DNA of 23,384 nt from an uncultured Collinsella sp. (GTDB lineage Bacteria > Actinomycetota > Coriobacteriia > Coriobacteriales > Coriobacteriaceae). The notes below the pieces were generated by a model. That model was not told the origin of the DNA and did not search any database. It saw only the letters and a list, made by a program, of their open reading frames with translations. Shown one piece after another: positions 1-7,056 of the stretch. Positions within the stretch are counted from its first letter, which is position 1; every line of letters begins with the position of its first letter. The stretch spans positions 1 through 23,384 of the forward strand of contig CAKTVQ010000023.1 of NCBI GenBank assembly GCA_934630375.1. Direction: 5' to 3'. Position numbers and translations under genes: made by a program.

Positions 1-35
1 GCGGGAGTAGTGTTTTCCGGTGACTTTTTCACCAT
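1..35 (-). CDS. Start of an unidentified gene, cut by the window edge
   Basis: On the minus strand an ATG at 35-33 opens a frame reading MVKKSPENTTP, which runs off the left end. A clear Shine-Dalgarno AAGGAG (plus-strand 42-47) lies six bases upstream of the ATG, and an extended -10 element lies further upstream at 76-84. Only about 11 residues are visible, so no family can be assigned. The call rests on the ribosome binding site and promoter alone; a chance match is possible. Confidence 0.4.
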   Translation of the reverse strand, partial: MVKKSPENTTP

Positions 36-75
36 TTGTGTCTCCTTGCGATCGGAGATTTACCCTACGCCTTGC

Positions 76-84
76 ATAATAGCA
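76..84 (-). promoter_or_regulatory. Possible extended -10 promoter for the leftward gene
   Basis: Read on the minus strand this is TGCTATTAT, an extended -10 (TGN plus TATTAT). It would start RNA near position 69, about 33 bases before the ATG at 35. No convincing -35 is visible. The same TGCTAT core precedes rpmB and rpsT in this window, which gives modest support. Confidence 0.35.
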
Positions 85-128
85 ATAAATAATTCGGTGA
101 GTGGTAAGATTCCCGTAAAAGGCACACT

Positions 129-156
129 AAAACGCTTCAATAAACTGAAGCGTTTT
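129..156. terminator. Perfect 11-bp hairpin, likely bidirectional terminator
   Basis: AAAACGCTTCA (129-139) pairs exactly with TGAAGCGTTTT (146-156) around the six-base loop ATAAAC. The A-rich and T-rich ends give a short U tract in either direction. No plus-strand gene is seen upstream. It may stop leftward read-through from rpmB and the transposase remnant before the next leftward gene. Confidence 0.55.
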
Positions 157-183
157 AACTAAAACCACCTGTTCGCATGGCCG

Positions 184-209
184 CTCATTGGGGACAGACT
201 TACATGAGT
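184..209 (+). repeat. Left 26-bp inverted repeat of the transposon remnant
   Basis: It matches the reverse complement of 417-442 at 25 of 26 positions; the single difference is G versus A in the CATTGG(G/A)GACAG portion. It forms the left boundary of the transposase fragment and supplies its first in-frame residues (TDLHE). Confidence 0.75.
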
Positions 210-466
210 ATTTCAATGGGAAAACGGGGAGAACGGGCCGCCTGTTTGATAATCGCTATTCGCGGGTCGCGGTCGAGTCGGACACGCAGGCGGTCCAGTT
301 GCTCGATTATATCCATCTCAATCCTGTGAAAGGCGCGCTCGACTCGCTCGATGCGTACCGCTGGTCAAGCTTCAAGGCATATCAGCTGGGCTACGATCCC
401 TTTGACATCTGCAAACACTCATGTAAGTCTGTCTCCAATGAGTGCAAAAAGGCGCCCTCTACATGA
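188..466 (+). pseudogene. Transposase fragment, C-terminal part of IS200-like/RAYT family
   Basis: The open frame (92 codons from a TTG) contains YFN..TGRTGRLFDNRYSR, then LLDYIHLNPVKGAL and YRWSSFKAY. This is the characteristic C-terminal block of REP-associated Y1 transposases, where an R-x-G-x-LF-x-x-RY stretch is followed by YIHLNPV and WSSY. Full family members are about 150-250 residues. The N-terminal HUH metal-binding motif is missing, and so is any start codon with a ribosome binding site. The first residues are encoded by the left inverted repeat and the last ones by the right repeat and the terminator, so they are not family sequence. No active protein is expected. The family call is firm; the exact subfamily is not determined. 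Confidence 0.75.
417..442 (-). repeat. Right 26-bp inverted repeat of the transposon remnant
   Basis: Inverted copy of 184-209 with one mismatch. It overlaps the end of the transposase frame and lies four bases before the rpmB terminator stem begins. Confidence 0.75.
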
Positions 467-478
467 AAGGACGCCTTT
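446..478 (-). terminator. Rho-independent terminator of rpmB
   Basis: In minus-strand RNA, plus positions 478-469 pair with 457-448 (ten pairs, one of them G-U) around an 11-base loop, and are followed by five U residues (450-446). On the plus strand the same position would be a C-A mismatch and no T run follows, so the signal acts leftward. It lies about 70 bases past the rpmB stop codon. Confidence 0.8.
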
Positions 479-546
479 GGTAAGTTCTATGTGAACGCGA
501 GGTCTTTGACCCGGAGAGTCCGAGGTACTTGTTGGTAAGACCTTAT

Positions 547-735
547 TTAGGAGCGCGCAACCTTGCCGGACTTGAGGCAGGTGGAGCAAACGTTCATCTT
601 GCGACGGTGACCATCGACGACGACGTAGACGCGCTGGATGTTGGGGCGGAACTTACGGTTGGTGACGCGGTGAGAGTGGCTGATGGAGCGACCGGCAACG
701 GGGTGCTTACCGCAAACTTCGCAAACTTTGGACAT
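547..735 (-). CDS. rpmB: 50S ribosomal protein L28
   Basis: A 62-residue protein beginning MSKVCEVCGKHPVAGRSISHSH, a typical L28 start, followed by RKFRPNIQRVYVVVDG. L28 binds 23S rRNA in the large subunit. This copy has two CxxC pairs (CEVC near the N terminus and CSTC near the C terminus), the zinc-binding form of the protein. The ATG at 735 was chosen over an upstream in-frame start because AAGGAGGG sits just before it and homology begins there. It is a single-gene unit on the minus strand, divergent from pyrR, with its own extended -10 (790-798) and terminator (446-478). Confidence 0.95.
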   Translation of the reverse strand: MSKVCEVCGKHPVAGRSISHSHRVTNRKFRPNIQRVYVVVDGHRRKMNVCSTCLKSGKVARS

Positions 736-789
736 AACTGACCCTCCTTGGGCGACAAACGAACATGTCGCGTTAACAAACAAGCCTGA

Positions 790-798
790 ACTATAGCA
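790..798 (-). promoter_or_regulatory. Extended -10 promoter of rpmB
   Basis: The minus strand reads TGCTATAGT, an extended -10 (TG-C-TATAGT), placing the RNA start about 48 bases before the rpmB ATG. No good -35 lies at 16-18 bases; TTACGC is 20 bases upstream. The identical nine bases precede rpsT at 13473-13481. Confidence 0.6.
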
Positions 799-1024
799 CA
801 GAAGCAGCTCCCTGTGCGTAATCTACACAGAGATATTCCTCTTTTGGCGATAGTGCCCACGCCACGGCCCTGGACGTAGATCCGATTTGCGTGCAGCAGA
901 GGGGATTATGCCAGCTCGTGCGTGCGTTTTCAAGCTCGTCCCACAAATATATAGGTTTATGGAGCATTGGACTCCGTTTACGGATTGCTCTGTATTTATA
1001 CTCGCAATTACGCTCTAGGTTGGC
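799..1024. other. Intergenic region between divergent rpmB and pyrR, no gene seen
   Basis: Together with the flanking signals this belongs to a gap of about 400 bp without a coding gene. The short frames crossing it have no ribosome binding site and no recognisable protein family. It should hold the upstream part of the pyr promoter, but I find no clean -35/-10 pair. TACACT at 1025-1030 is the best-placed -10 candidate for a transcript entering the leader, and it is weak. Confidence 0.5.
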
Positions 1025-1059
1025 TACACTATCCCTTGACCATTAAAGGGGTACGAGAT

Positions 1060-1145
1060 ACCCACATGGAATTACATAGCTGCCAAAGAGTAGCCTTTCC
1101 TGTGGGTGTCTGGTCCGCTTTGAGCGGTCGGGCATCTATTTTTTT
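1060..1145 (+). promoter_or_regulatory. pyr operon leader, probable PyrR-type attenuator
   Basis: Two overlapping structures are visible. An upstream stem pairs ACCCACA (1060-1066) plus GGAA (1068-1071) with TTCC (1097-1100) plus TGTGGGT (1101-1107), with one bulged T. A downstream intrinsic terminator begins at 1105, so the two share GGT and compete. The loop of the upstream stem holds GCCAAAGAGTAGCC, which partly resembles the PyrR-binding loop known from Bacillus pyr leaders (CC-N-G-N-GAGG); two consensus positions differ. Known in the family: UMP-bound PyrR stabilises the upstream hairpin and favours termination. Which stem is antiterminator and which is PyrR-bound here is inferred. Confidence 0.6.
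1105..1145 (+). terminator. Intrinsic terminator in the pyr leader (attenuator)
   Basis: GGTGTCTGG (1105-1113) and CCGCT (1115-1119) pair with AGCGG (1123-1127) and TCGGGCATC (1128-1136) around a three-base loop. This gives 14 pairs including four G-U, with one bulged T. Seven T residues follow at 1139-1145. It lies 39 bases before the pyrR ATG with no gene upstream on this strand, so it is an attenuator rather than an end-of-operon terminator. Confidence 0.75.
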
Positions 1146-1172
1146 GACTGTGTCAGCAGTCAAGACATGTGA

Positions 1173-1769
<597 letters not shown>

Positions 1770-1773
1770 TACC

Positions 1774-2718
1774 GTGGCGTTCAACCATAAGCACCTGATC
1801 GACATTACCGAGTACTCCGAAGAGGACATCAAGCTCATCCTCGAGACCGCCAAGGCGTTCTCCGAGGTTAACGAGCGTGCCATCAAGAAGGTCCCCACGC
1901 TCAAGGGTAAGACCATCGTCAACATGTTCAACGAGCCCTCGACGCGTACCCGCAGCTCCTTCGAGCTCGCCGAGAAGCGCCTTTCGGCCGACAGCCTTAA
2001 CTTCGGCGGCTCCTCGACCTCCACGGTCAAGGGCGAGAGCCTCGTCGACACCGTCGAGACCCTCAACGCCTACAAGATCGACTGCATCGTCGTGCGCGAC
2101 AAGCACGCCGGCGCCCCCTATATCGTCACGCAGAACTCGCCCGCGAGCGTCATCTGCGCCGGTGACGGCAAACACAACCACCCCACGCAGGCCCTGCTGG
2201 ACCTGTACACCATCTGGGAGCACAAGGGTGACTTCCACGGTCTGAAGGTCGCCGTCGTCGGCGACATCGCCCACTCCCGCGTCTGCGGCTCGCTGATCCC
2301 CGCCCTTAAGATCATGGGCTGCGAGACCTACGCCGTCGCTCCCGGCACGCTGCTTCCGCCGGCGCCCGAGGTCCTGGGCTGCGACCACGTGACGAGCGAC
2401 CTCGATTCCGTCCTGCCCGAGCTGGACGTCGTCTACATGCTGCGCGTGCAGCAGGAGCGCCTCGAGGGCGCTCCGTTCCCCACGATTCGCGAGTACCACA
2501 AGTTCTTCGGCCTGACCAAGGACCGCGAGAAGCTCATGAAGCCCGATGCGATCATCTGCCACCCGGGCCCCATCAACCGCGGCGTCGAGTTCGACTCCTA
2601 TATGGCCGACCACCCGCAACGCTCCGTCATCCTGGAGCAGGTCTACGCCGGTATCTGCGTGCGTATGGCTATCCTGTATCTGCTGCTTGGAGGTGCCGAT
2701 AATGGCCTTGCTTCTTAA
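1774..2718 (+). CDS. pyrB: Aspartate carbamoyltransferase catalytic subunit
   Basis: 314 residues, normal for the catalytic chain; it joins carbamoyl phosphate and aspartate to carbamoyl-aspartate. The carbamoyl-phosphate motif PSTRTRSSF is at residues 55-63, HPTQALLD at 136-143, and an RVQQER aspartate-loop motif lies further on. The GTG at 1774 (MAFNHKHLIDI) is preferred because GGAGGTGA (1758-1765) sits eight bases before it. A GTG at 1762 would overlap pyrR and add four residues. No pyrI regulatory chain follows, so the enzyme is probably an unregulated trimer, as in Bacillus. Its 3' end overlaps pyrC by 17 bases, which suggests coupled translation. Confidence 0.95.
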   Translation: MAFNHKHLIDITEYSEEDIKLILETAKAFSEVNERAIKKVPTLKGKTIVNMFNEPSTRTRSSFELAEKRLSADSLNFGGSSTSTVKGESLVDTVETLNAYKIDCIVVRDKHAGAPYIVTQNSPASVICAGDGKHNHPTQALLDLYTIWEHKGDFHGLKVAVVGDIAHSRVCGSLIPALKIMGCETYAVAPGTLLPPAPEVLGCDHVTSDLDSVLPELDVVYMLRVQQERLEGAPFPTIREYHKFFGLTKDREKLMKPDAIICHPGPINRGVEFDSYMADHPQRSVILEQVYAGICVRMAILYLLLGGADNGLAS

Positions 2719-3991
2719 GAATGCCCACGTCGTCGACCCGTCCGTCGAGCTTGACGGTGTCGTTGACGTCCTGATTGACGGCGACAAGATCGCCGAGGTC
2801 GGCGAGAATCTCGCCGTCGAGGGAGCCGAGGTCCGCGACCTTTCCGGCAAGTACCTCGTCCCCGGTCTGGTGGATATGCACGTCCATCTGCGTGAGCCCG
2901 GCTATGAGGTCAAAGAGGACATCGAGAGCGGCACCCGCGCTGCTGCCAAGGGCGGCTTCACCGGCGTGTGCTCCATGCCCAACACCGACCCCGTCACCGA
3001 TAACGGCACCGTCGTGGAGTTCGTCAAGTCCCGCGCTGCCGAGGTCGGCCACTGCCGCGTCTATCCGTCGGGCGCCATGACCCGCGGTCTTAAGGGCGAG
3101 GCCATGTCCGAGATGGGCGATATGGTCGCCCACGGCGCCGTCGCCTTCACCGACGACGGTCGCGGCGTGCAGGGTGCGGGTATGCTCCGTCGCTGCATGG
3201 ACTACGGCAAGATGTTCGGCAAGGTCTTTATGAGCCACTGCCAGGACGAGGACCTGGTCGGCCACGGCCAGATCAACGAGGGCAAGGTCTCTACCCGTTT
3301 GGCTCTCGAGGGCTGGCCGGCTGCCGGCGAGGAGCTCCAGATCGCCCGCGACATCGAGATCGCCAAGCTGACCGGTGCCAAGCTGCACATCCAGCACATC
3401 TCCACCGCCCATGGCCTGGAGATCGTGCGTGCCGGTAAGGCCGCTGGCGTTCAGGTTACCTGCGAGGCCACCCCGCACCACATGTTCCTGACCGAGAACG
3501 ACCTGGACGAGACCTACAACACCTCGCTCAAGGTCAATCCGCCGCTGCGTACCGAGGAGGATGCCGAGGCCATCCGCCAGGGTGTCATCGACGGTACCGT
3601 CGACGCTATCGTCACCGATCATGCTCCCCACACCCCGTGGGAGAAGGCCCGCGAGTTCGAGCTTGCGCCCTTTGGCATGATCGGCCTCGAGACCTCGCTG
3701 TCGCTTGTGCTCACCGAGCTGGTCAACACGGGCAAGATGAGCATGGGCCGCATGGTCGAGCTCATGGCCATCAAGCCGCGTGAGATCCTGGGCCTCGACC
3801 AGGTTCAGGTCAAGGCGGGCTCCGTTGCCGACCTGACCGTCTTCGACGCGTCTGCCACCTGGACGGTCGGCGAGGACGGCTACGAGTCGCGCGCCGAGAA
3901 CTCCGGTTTTGCCGGCCGCACGCTCACCGGTCGTGCCACCGATGTGTTTGTCGGCGGCAAGCAGACGCTCGCCGACGGCTGCATCTGCTAG
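2702..3991 (+). CDS. pyrC: Dihydroorotase (class I)
   Basis: 429 residues, the length of class I bacterial dihydroorotases, which cyclise carbamoyl-aspartate to dihydroorotate. The metal ligands stand in DMHVHLREPG (58-67), FTDDG (149-153), SHC (178-180), QHIS (231-234) and DHAPH (306-310), so the zinc site looks complete. The ATG at 2702 follows GGAGGT at seven bases and lies inside the end of pyrB; the longer upstream frame is only a pyrB shadow. A 92-base gap with a GC-rich hairpin separates it from pyrK, and this is the only sizeable break in the operon. Confidence 0.95.
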   Translation: MALLLKNAHVVDPSVELDGVVDVLIDGDKIAEVGENLAVEGAEVRDLSGKYLVPGLVDMHVHLREPGYEVKEDIESGTRAAAKGGFTGVCSMPNTDPVTDNGTVVEFVKSRAAEVGHCRVYPSGAMTRGLKGEAMSEMGDMVAHGAVAFTDDGRGVQGAGMLRRCMDYGKMFGKVFMSHCQDEDLVGHGQINEGKVSTRLALEGWPAAGEELQIARDIEIAKLTGAKLHIQHISTAHGLEIVRAGKAAGVQVTCEATPHHMFLTENDLDETYNTSLKVNPPLRTEEDAEAIRQGVIDGTVDAIVTDHAPHTPWEKAREFELAPFGMIGLETSLSLVLTELVNTGKMSMGRMVELMAIKPREILGLDQVQVKAGSVADLTVFDASATWTVGEDGYESRAENSGFAGRTLTGRATDVFVGGKQTLADGCIC

Positions 3992-4011
3992 CATAGCCTT
4001 ATCGCTTTTGT

Positions 4012-4039
4012 GCGCGGTGCCCTTGCGGTGCCGCGCTTT
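4012..4039 (+). terminator. Weak hairpin between pyrC and pyrK
   Basis: GCGCGG (4012-4017) pairs with CCGCGC (4031-4036) around a 13-base loop, followed by TTTCTGTTC. The U tract is poor. It could lower expression of the downstream pyrK-pyrD-pyrF part or protect an mRNA end; it does not look like a full terminator. Confidence 0.3.
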
Positions 4040-4083
4040 CTGTTCGCCTGAACCATGCAACCGCATGGGGGATTGGAGCGTCT

Positions 4084-4875
4084 ATGCCCACACCTTCCAC
4101 TGCACGCATGCACGACTTCGAGGTCGTCTCGAACCAGGAGATCGCCGACGGCATCTTCTCGCTCGTTATCTCGGCCCCCAAGCTTGCAAGTGTGCTCAAG
4201 CCCGGCCAGTTTGTGAACATTGCCGTGCCCGGCGATGCGTCCTCGCTGCTTCGCGTGCCCCTGAGCTTCTATCGCGCCGACGCCCAGGCCGGCACCGTCG
4301 AGCTGTGGTACGCCGTCGTGGGCGACGACACCCGTCGTCTGTCGCAGATGGCCCCCGGCTCCACCTCCAACCTGCTGGGCCCTGGCGGTCGCGGCTGGCT
4401 CGTGCCCGAGGGCACCAGGAAGGCGCTGCTTGTCGCCGGCGGCATTGGCGTTCCGCCCGTGCTGTGCCTGGCCGGTATGCTTGCCGAGCAGGGCGTGGAC
4501 GTCGACGTGTGCCTGGGCTTTGGCACCGCTTCCAAGGCCGTGGGAGTCGATGAGTTCCGCGCGCTGGGCGCCACGGTTAACGTGTGCACCGATGATGGCA
4601 CGCTGGGCGTGCACGGTTTTTGCACCGACCCGGCAGCCGAGCTGCTCGGCGAGGGCGGCTACGACTATGTGGCCAGCTGCGGCCCCGCTGTCATGATGAA
4701 GAAAGTCGCCGCCGCTGCCGCCGAGGCCGGTGCGTACTGCGAGGTGTCGCTTGAGCGCATGATGAGCTGTGGCTTTGGCGCCTGCAACACCTGCAATGTC
4801 GAGACGGTCGACGGTATGAAGGGCGCCTGCATGTGCGGCCCCGTGTTTGATGCTTCCAAGGTGGTGGTCTTCTAG
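4084..4875 (+). CDS. pyrK: Dihydroorotate dehydrogenase electron-transfer subunit
   Basis: 263 residues, ferredoxin-reductase-like. PyrK passes electrons from the PyrD flavin through a 2Fe-2S cluster and FAD to NAD+. FAD-binding LRVPLSFYR is at 56-64, the NAD-binding GGIGVPPVL at 119-127, and the cluster cysteines are C229, C234, C237 and C249 in the C-terminal SCGFGACNTCN...CMCGPVF region, with the spacing expected for PyrK. The ATG at 4084 follows a GGAG; an internal ATG at residue 9 is the alternative. The stop codon overlaps the pyrD start (TAGTG), as expected for two subunits of one complex. Confidence 0.93.
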   Translation: MPTPSTARMHDFEVVSNQEIADGIFSLVISAPKLASVLKPGQFVNIAVPGDASSLLRVPLSFYRADAQAGTVELWYAVVGDDTRRLSQMAPGSTSNLLGPGGRGWLVPEGTRKALLVAGGIGVPPVLCLAGMLAEQGVDVDVCLGFGTASKAVGVDEFRALGATVNVCTDDGTLGVHGFCTDPAAELLGEGGYDYVASCGPAVMMKKVAAAAAEAGAYCEVSLERMMSCGFGACNTCNVETVDGMKGACMCGPVFDASKVVVF

Positions 4876-5798
4876 TGGGTACCGTGAACATGGCCGTCGA
4901 TTTCGGCGGCGTCAAGATGCAGAACCCCATCAATACCGCAGCCGGTACCTTTGGCTACGGTTGGCAGTTCCAGAACTTCTTCGATGTGTCCCAGCTGGGT
5001 GCCATCACCACCAAGGGTTGCGCTGCCGAGCCCTGGCCCGGCAACCCTGCGCCCCGCATGGCCGAGATCCCCGGCGGCATGATCAACTCCGTGGGTCTGC
5101 AGAACCCCGGCGTCGCCGCCTTCGCCCGTGAGTCCGGTCCGTGGCTCGAGCAGCTGTCCAAGGACGGCTGCCAGGTCATCTGCCAGGTTGCCGGCCACTC
5201 CGTTGACGAGTTTGTCCGTGCTCTCGAGATGTATGTCGAGCTGTGCCCATGGGCTGCCGGCTACGAGATCAACGTGAGCTGCCCCAACATCGCCGCCGGC
5301 GGTGCCGCCATGGGCTCCACGCCCGAGGGCGCCTCTTCCGTTATGGCTGCCTGCCGCAAGGTGACCGATAAGCCGCTGTTCGTAAAGATGGCGCCGGTCA
5401 ACGTCGCCGAGATCGCCAAGGCCCTCGAGGCTGCCGGTGCCGACGGCCTTTCAGTCATCAACTCCATCCAGGGCATGGCCATCGACGTCCATACCCGCAA
5501 GTCCCGCGTGGCCAAGCCCAAGGGCGGCCTCTCGGGCCCGCTGTGCCACCACATCGCCGTGCGCATGGTCTGGGAGGTCGCCCAGGCCGTCGATATTCCC
5601 ATCAATGGTGTCGGCGGTGTCATGACCGGCGAGGATGCGGCTGAGTTTATCCTGGCCGGCGCCACCTGCGTGTCGGTCGGCATGGCCAACTTCGTCGATC
5701 CGTGTGCTTCGCTTAAGATCGCGCATGAGCTCGAGGCCTGGGCCGAGTCCCAGGGCGTAAAGGACATCAACGAGCTGGTGGGTGCTTTCGAATGCTAG
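4875..5798 (+). CDS. pyrD: Dihydroorotate dehydrogenase, class 1B catalytic subunit
   Basis: 307 residues, FMN-binding TIM barrel; oxidises dihydroorotate to orotate. Residues 132-138 (INVSCPN) contain the active-site cysteine C136 typical of soluble class 1 enzymes. NSVGLQNPG (71-79), VKMAPV and GVGGVMTGEDA (substrate and phosphate loops) are also present. With pyrK directly upstream, this is the NAD+-linked 1B form. The GTG at 4875 overlaps the pyrK stop; GTG 4884 and ATG 4890 are possible shorter starts. It overlaps pyrF by seven bases. Confidence 0.94.
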   Translation: MGTVNMAVDFGGVKMQNPINTAAGTFGYGWQFQNFFDVSQLGAITTKGCAAEPWPGNPAPRMAEIPGGMINSVGLQNPGVAAFARESGPWLEQLSKDGCQVICQVAGHSVDEFVRALEMYVELCPWAAGYEINVSCPNIAAGGAAMGSTPEGASSVMAACRKVTDKPLFVKMAPVNVAEIAKALEAAGADGLSVINSIQGMAIDVHTRKSRVAKPKGGLSGPLCHHIAVRMVWEVAQAVDIPINGVGGVMTGEDAAEFILAGATCVSVGMANFVDPCASLKIAHELEAWAESQGVKDINELVGAFEC

Positions 5799-6508
5799 AG
5801 AATGATGCCCGCGACCGTGTTATCGTCGCCCTCGACTGCGACCGTGAGCGCGCGCTCGAGCTCGCCCACGAGCTTTCGGGCCATGCCGCCTGGCTCAAGG
5901 TTGGCATGACGCTCTATTACGCTGAGGGTCCCCAGATCGTCAAGACCTTTAAGGACCTTGGCTTTAAGGTCTTCCTCGACCTTAAGTTCCATGACATTCC
6001 GCATCAGGTGCGCGGCGCTGCCCGCTCGGCCTCGCTTGCCGGTGCCGACCTGCTTTCGGTCCACGGCCTGGGCTCGGGCGCTATGCTCGCTGCCTGCCGT
6101 GAGGGTGCCGAGGAGGCGCGCGAGGACCGCGCCAAGCTCGTCGCCATCACCGTGCTCACGAGCATGAATCAGGATGCCTTGAGCGAGATCGGCGTCGAGT
6201 CGCCCGTGGCCGAGGAGGCCGCCCGCTTGGCAAAGCTCGCTCAGGCCAACGGCATCGATGGCATCGTGTGCTCGCCGATGGAGGCTCACGACATGCGTGA
6301 GCTGCTGGGTCCTGATGCCCTGATCGTGACTCCGGGTGTGCGTCCGGTGGGTGCCGCCCTTGGTGACCAGTCCCGCGTGGCGACGCCTTCTCAGGCTATC
6401 GAGCGTGGCGCAAGCCACATTGTGGTGGGCCGTCCCATCACCGGTGCCGACGATCCGGTTGCCGCCTTTGACGCCATCGTCGCCGAGCTGGTCGAAAACG
6501 TCGCGTAA
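5792..6508 (+). CDS. pyrF: Orotidine 5'-phosphate decarboxylase
   Basis: 238 residues, group I OMP decarboxylase, producing UMP. The catalytic tetrad region VFLDLKFHDIP contains D63, K65 and D68, and the C-terminal phosphate loop is visible in TPGVRP and HIVVGRPI. The ATG at 5792 lies within the end of pyrD. It is the last gene of the pyr cluster. pyrE, which would make its substrate, is not in the window, and neither is carAB. Confidence 0.95.
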   Translation: MLENDARDRVIVALDCDRERALELAHELSGHAAWLKVGMTLYYAEGPQIVKTFKDLGFKVFLDLKFHDIPHQVRGAARSASLAGADLLSVHGLGSGAMLAACREGAEEAREDRAKLVAITVLTSMNQDALSEIGVESPVAEEAARLAKLAQANGIDGIVCSPMEAHDMRELLGPDALIVTPGVRPVGAALGDQSRVATPSQAIERGASHIVVGRPITGADDPVAAFDAIVAELVENVA

Positions 6509-6553
6509 AAGATTCCCCTAAGTCACCACTTTTGGGTCTCATTAGCACAAAAT

Positions 6554-6611
6554 AGCCCCTGTGCCTGCGTAAACTTTCCCATCCTTTGTGTGGAATCGCA
6601 GGTCAGGGGCT
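6554..6611. repeat. Long imperfect hairpin after pyrF
   Basis: AGCCCCTG (6554-6561) pairs with CAGGGGCT (6604-6611), and CCTGCG (6564-6569) pairs with CGCAGG (6597-6602). This gives 14 pairs with one small internal loop and a 27-base terminal loop. No T run follows on the plus strand. It is the only strong structure between the pyrF stop and the mihF promoter, so it may mark the end of the pyr transcript, but it is not a classical intrinsic terminator. Confidence 0.5.
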
Positions 6612-6630
6612 TAACTTTGGGCGCAGTATA

Positions 6631-6659
6631 TTGCACTTTTTGCGGGTATCGTCTAACCT
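6631..6659 (+). promoter_or_regulatory. Promoter upstream of mihF
   Basis: TTGCAC (6631-6636) and TAACCT (6654-6659) are spaced by 17 bases, a good housekeeping-sigma arrangement. RNA would start near 6666, leaving an 80-base 5' UTR that contains the hairpin at 6675-6706. Confidence 0.55.
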
Positions 6660-6674
6660 ATGGAGCCGCGATTA

Positions 6675-6706
6675 GGCATTTTGTACGTTCTACGTGCTAA
6701 AATGCC
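6675..6706 (+). promoter_or_regulatory. Hairpin in the mihF 5' UTR
   Basis: GGCATTTT (6675-6682) pairs with AAAATGCC (6699-6706). The stem continues through G-C and U-G to ACGT/ACGT around a TCT loop, with only one bulged base. No T run follows. Its position between the predicted promoter and the mihF ribosome binding site suggests an mRNA structural or protein-binding element. Confidence 0.45.
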
Positions 6707-6747
6707 AATTATTGAATCAGATATAACCCAACTATTTGGAGGTACGA

Positions 6748-7056
6748 ATGGCACTCCCTCAGCTTACCGACGAGCAGCGCAAGCAGGCTCTTGAGAAGGC
6801 TGCTGCCGCACGTCACGCCCGCGCTGAGCTTCGCGAGCAGATCAAGAAGGGCGAGAAGTCCCTCGAGTCCGTGCTCAACTCCGATGACCCCATCGCTTCC
6901 CGCATGAAGGTTTCCACTCTCATCGAGTCTCTCCCCGGTTATGGCAAGGCCAAGGCCGCCAAGATCATGGAGGAGCTCGGTATCTCCGCTACTCGTCGCG
7001 TCCAGGGCCTCGGCGTCCGTCAGCGCGAGCAGCTCCTCGAGCAGCTGACCAAATAA
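6748..7056 (+). CDS. mihF: Actinobacterial integration host factor (mIHF)
   Basis: 102 residues. The C-terminal part, with VSTLIESLPGYGKAKAAKIMEELGIS followed by RRVQGLGVRQREQLL (the former runs from about residue 55), matches the helix-two-turn-helix DNA-binding core of actinobacterial mIHF, a nucleoid protein unrelated to HU-type IHF. The N-terminal helix (EQRKQALEKAAAARHARAELRE) is also typical. The ATG at 6748 follows GGAGGT at four bases and is preferred over an upstream TTG. The gene abuts gmk with no gap, the arrangement commonly seen in actinobacteria, and is the strongest phylum marker in the window. Confidence 0.93.
   Translation: MALPQLTDEQRKQALEKAAAARHARAELREQIKKGEKSLESVLNSDDPIASRMKVSTLIESLPGYGKAKAAKIMEELGISATRRVQGLGVRQREQLLEQLTK

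Larger units (their letters stand above)
184..442. mobile_element. Decayed IS200-like/RAYT-type element with 26-bp inverted ends
   Basis: The segment is bounded by two 26-bp inverted repeats (184-209 and 417-442) differing at one position, each containing GACAGACTTACATGAGT in the left orientation. Between them lies only the C-terminal part of a Y1-type (IS200-like, REP-associated) transposase. The left repeat runs straight into the transposase reading frame, which suggests an internal deletion that removed the catalytic N-terminal half. The remnant cannot move itself; it could be mobilised only if a full-length relative exists elsewhere in the genome. Confidence 0.6.

Noticed and set aside
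2669..4066. A 465-codon minus-strand open frame opposite pyrC
   Set aside because: Antisense shadow of a complete dihydroorotase; low-complexity residue use and no start signal.
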